A DNA stretch of 7,950 nucleotides from 66-474 sp051961995 (lineage in GTDB: Bacteria; Pseudomonadota; Gammaproteobacteria; Xanthomonadales; Rhodanobacteraceae). Position 1 is the stretch's first letter. Every line of letters begins with the position of its first letter. Positions 6,061-7,950 of this stretch are shown one piece after another. The DNA lies in the NCBI GenBank assembly GCA_051961995.1, contig JBQCCR010000074.1, positions 1-7,950 of the forward strand, written 5' to 3'. The notes beneath the pieces are model-generated. The model searched no databases, was not told where the DNA came from, and saw nothing but the letters and a program-made list of their open reading frames with translations. Made by a program: the position numbers and the translations under genes.

Positions 6061-7950
6061 GTGGACCCGCATCAGCCCCGCCCGATGGAACATGAAAGTG
6101 TGCGCACCGGAGGCAGCACCGACGCATTGCCGGTGGCGCCGGCGCTCGGGGCGTCGCTGGACGCGGCGAGCATGCCGCGCGAGTCGACGCTGGTCTCGCA
6201 CCGCATTTTGATGACCGGCGCATTGGCGGTGCTGCTGGGCGTGGCCGCCGCCTACGTCGCGCAACTGCTGATGTTGATGATCAACCTGATCACCGACATC
6301 TCCTTTTACGGGCGCGTGTCGGACGTGATCGGGCCCTCCGCGATCAAGCACACCGGTTCGTTCGTGCTGTCGCCGGCCTTCAACCATCTGGGCGCATGGG
6401 TGATCGTGATTCCGGCGATCGGCGGTCTGATCGCGGGCGTCATGGCGCGCTGGGGTTCGCGCGCGATCCAGGGGCACGGCATCCCCGAGGCAATGGAGCA
6501 GGTATTGCTCAACGAATCGCGCATCGCCCCGCGCATCACCTTCCTGAAACCGGTTTCCTCGGCGTTCGCGATCGGCACCGGCGGGCCGTTCGGCGCGGAA
6601 GGCCCGATCATCTCCACCGGCGGCGCGCTGGGTTCGTTGATCGGTCAATTGCTGCGCGTGACCGCGCACGAGCGCAAGGTCCTGCTGGCGGCGGGCGCCG
6701 CGGCGGGCATGGCCGCGGTGTTTGGTGCGCCGGTCTCGGCGCTGGTGCTGGCGGTCGAACTGCTGCTGTTCGAATTGCGCCCGCGCTCGCTGATCCCCGT
6801 GGCGCTGGCCACCTTCACCGCCACCGGCGTGCGTTACGCGACCTATGGTTCGGGCGCGGTGTTTGCGATGCCCACCATCGCCGAACCCGGCGGCTGGGCG
6901 CTGGGCAGCTACATCGCGCTCGGCGCGATCATCGGCATCATCAGCGTGTGGGTCAGCAAGGCGGTGTATGGCGTCGAAGACGCCTTCGAGAAACTGCCGA
7001 TCCACTGGATGTGGTGGCCCGCGATCGGCGGCCTCGTCGCCGGCCTGATCGGCTGGTTCGCGCCGCACACGATGGGTGTGGGTTACGACAATATCGACGG
7101 TCTGGTGCAGGGCAGCTTCGGCATCAAGGTGCTGGTTTCCCTGTGCGTCCTGAAATTCATCTCGTGGGTGATCGCGCTGGGCAGCGGCACTTCCGGCGGA
7201 ACGCTCGCGCCGCTGTTCATGATCGGCGGTTCGCTGGGCGCATTGATCGGCTTGGGCATTGGCCACCTGTGGCCGGCGTTCGGCATTGATCCGCGCATCG
7301 CCGCGCTGGTCGGCATGGCTGCGATTTTCGCCGGCGCCTCGCGCGCGCTGCTGACCGCGATCGTGTTTGCGTTCGAAACCACCCGCCAGCCGGCGGGACT
7401 GCTGCCGCTGCTGGGTGGCTGCACCGCGGCCTATCTGATTTCGGCGCTGATGATGCGCAATACCATCATGACCGAGAAGATCGCGCGTCGCGGCGTGCGC
7501 GTGCCGAGCGAATACGAGGCCGACCTGCTCGCGCAGATTGCCGTCGGCCAGGCGTGCACGCGCGAGGTGCGTTCGCTGAAGACTTCCGACGAGCTGGGCG
7601 AGGTGCTGCGCTGGATGAATTCCGGCCGCGTGCGCGCGCAGCACCAAGGCTATCCGGTCGAGGACGACAACGGCCGCGTGCGCGGCGTGATCACGCGCCG
7701 CACGCTGCTCGATCCGGACCTGCCGGGGTTGAAGCGCATCGGCGAGTTGCTCAAGCGCGGACCGATCATCGTGTTCGAGGATCATTCGCTGCGCGACGCC
7801 GCCGACCTGATGGTGGCCGAGAATGTCGGCCGCCTGATCGTGGTCTCGCGCGACAATCCCGAGAAGCTCACGGGCATCCTCACCCGCAGCGACGTGCTCG
7901 CGGCCAATGCCAAGCGCCTGCACGAAATGCGCGATGCGTCGCGCCACATC
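6061..7950 (+). CDS. ClC chloride/proton antiporter with C-terminal CBS domains, 3'-partial
   Basis: The frame is open for 630 codons to the window edge. After a polar tail (about 1-45), hydrophobic helices run to about residue 475 in the ClC pattern. The signature loops are GHGIP (138-142), GAEGP (178-182) and GTSGGTLAP (376-384). Glu180 matches the gating glutamate (E148 of E. coli ClC-ec1) and Glu238 in FELRP matches the internal proton glutamate (E203), so coupled Cl-/H+ exchange across the inner membrane is expected rather than a plain channel. The central serine of GSGIP is His139, and the residue aligned with the central tyrosine near the end of the membrane part appears to be Met470; both are as I recall for the GHGIP bacterial clade. 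Two CBS domains follow (about 500-560 and 575-620; the second ends GRLIVV and GILTRSDVLA), likely sensing an adenine nucleotide. The gene has its own promoter and ribosome site. Confidence 0.95.
   Translation, partial: MDPHQPRPMEHESVRTGGSTDALPVAPALGASLDAASMPRESTLVSHRILMTGALAVLLGVAAAYVAQLLMLMINLITDISFYGRVSDVIGPSAIKHTGSFVLSPAFNHLGAWVIVIPAIGGLIAGVMARWGSRAIQGHGIPEAMEQVLLNESRIAPRITFLKPVSSAFAIGTGGPFGAEGPIISTGGALGSLIGQLLRVTAHERKVLLAAGAAAGMAAVFGAPVSALVLAVELLLFELRPRSLIPVALATFTATGVRYATYGSGAVFAMPTIAEPGGWALGSYIALGAIIGIISVWVSKAVYGVEDAFEKLPIHWMWWPAIGGLVAGLIGWFAPHTMGVGYDNIDGLVQGSFGIKVLVSLCVLKFISWVIALGSGTSGGTLAPLFMIGGSLGALIGLGIGHLWPAFGIDPRIAALVGMAAIFAGASRALLTAIVFAFETTRQPAGLLPLLGGCTAAYLISALMMRNTIMTEKIARRGVRVPSEYEADLLAQIAVGQACTREVRSLKTSDELGEVLRWMNSGRVRAQHQGYPVEDDNGRVRGVITRRTLLDPDLPGLKRIGELLKRGPIIVFEDHSLRDAADLMVAENVGRLIVVSRDNPEKLTGILTRSDVLAANAKRLHEMRDASRHI

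Noticed and set aside
4933..7947. A 1004-codon open frame on the minus strand spanning the HNH and ClC genes
   Set aside because: It is antisense to two genes with clear conserved motifs, has a low-complexity His/Arg/Asp/Gln-rich translation and crosses the hairpin-rich intergenic DNA. It is an effect of G+C codon bias.

Overview
The window is G+C-rich, densely coded chromosomal DNA with a strong third-position G/C bias (long antisense open frames are common) and classic GGAG-type ribosome sites. The protein families, the hairpin-rich intergenic DNA and a CRP/Clp-type operator suggest a gammaproteobacterium of the Xanthomonadales (Rhodanobacter/Dyella/Lysobacter-like). That assignment is inference from sequence style, not from a marker gene. 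All six well-supported genes lie on the + strand. There is no RNA gene, insertion sequence or CRISPR array that I can support.

Layout. Positions 1-237 hold the C-terminal end of a GNAT acetyltransferase. The gap 238-467 carries a GC-rich stem-loop (303-326), a perfect CRP/Clp-type palindrome (341-362), a weak extended -10 element and a small leader hairpin. Positions 468-5096 form a probable three-gene operon: a TIR-transmembrane-TPR protein (468-2780), a 132-residue orphan soluble protein (2843-3241), and a SLOG-domain protein with four predicted membrane helices (3390-5096). A short signal-peptide-like reading frame (3311-3393), possibly frameshifted, overlaps the start of the last gene by GTGA. 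A compact hairpin follows the operon. An HNH endonuclease gene (5155-5772) comes next, probably from its own nearly leaderless promoter. Positions 5773-6060 contain a cluster of hairpins built on CGGAATG/CATTCCG words. From 6061 to the window edge lies a ClC chloride/proton antiporter with C-terminal CBS domains, cut off at 7950.

How the genes may work together. The centre of interest is 341-5096. TIR domains with the conserved glutamate can cleave NAD+ and make ADP-ribose-type signals. SLOG domains, as in TRPM channels and in ThsA of Thoeris, are binders of such nucleotides. A TIR protein co-transcribed with a SLOG-plus-membrane-helix protein therefore suggests a signal-producer and membrane-effector pair, with the TPR part of the TIR protein predicted to lie outside the inner membrane as a possible sensor. 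I do not recognise this exact gene set as a named system. The CRP/Clp site suggests control by global cyclic-nucleotide or c-di-GMP state. The flanking GNAT, HNH and ClC genes look like ordinary chromosomal genes.
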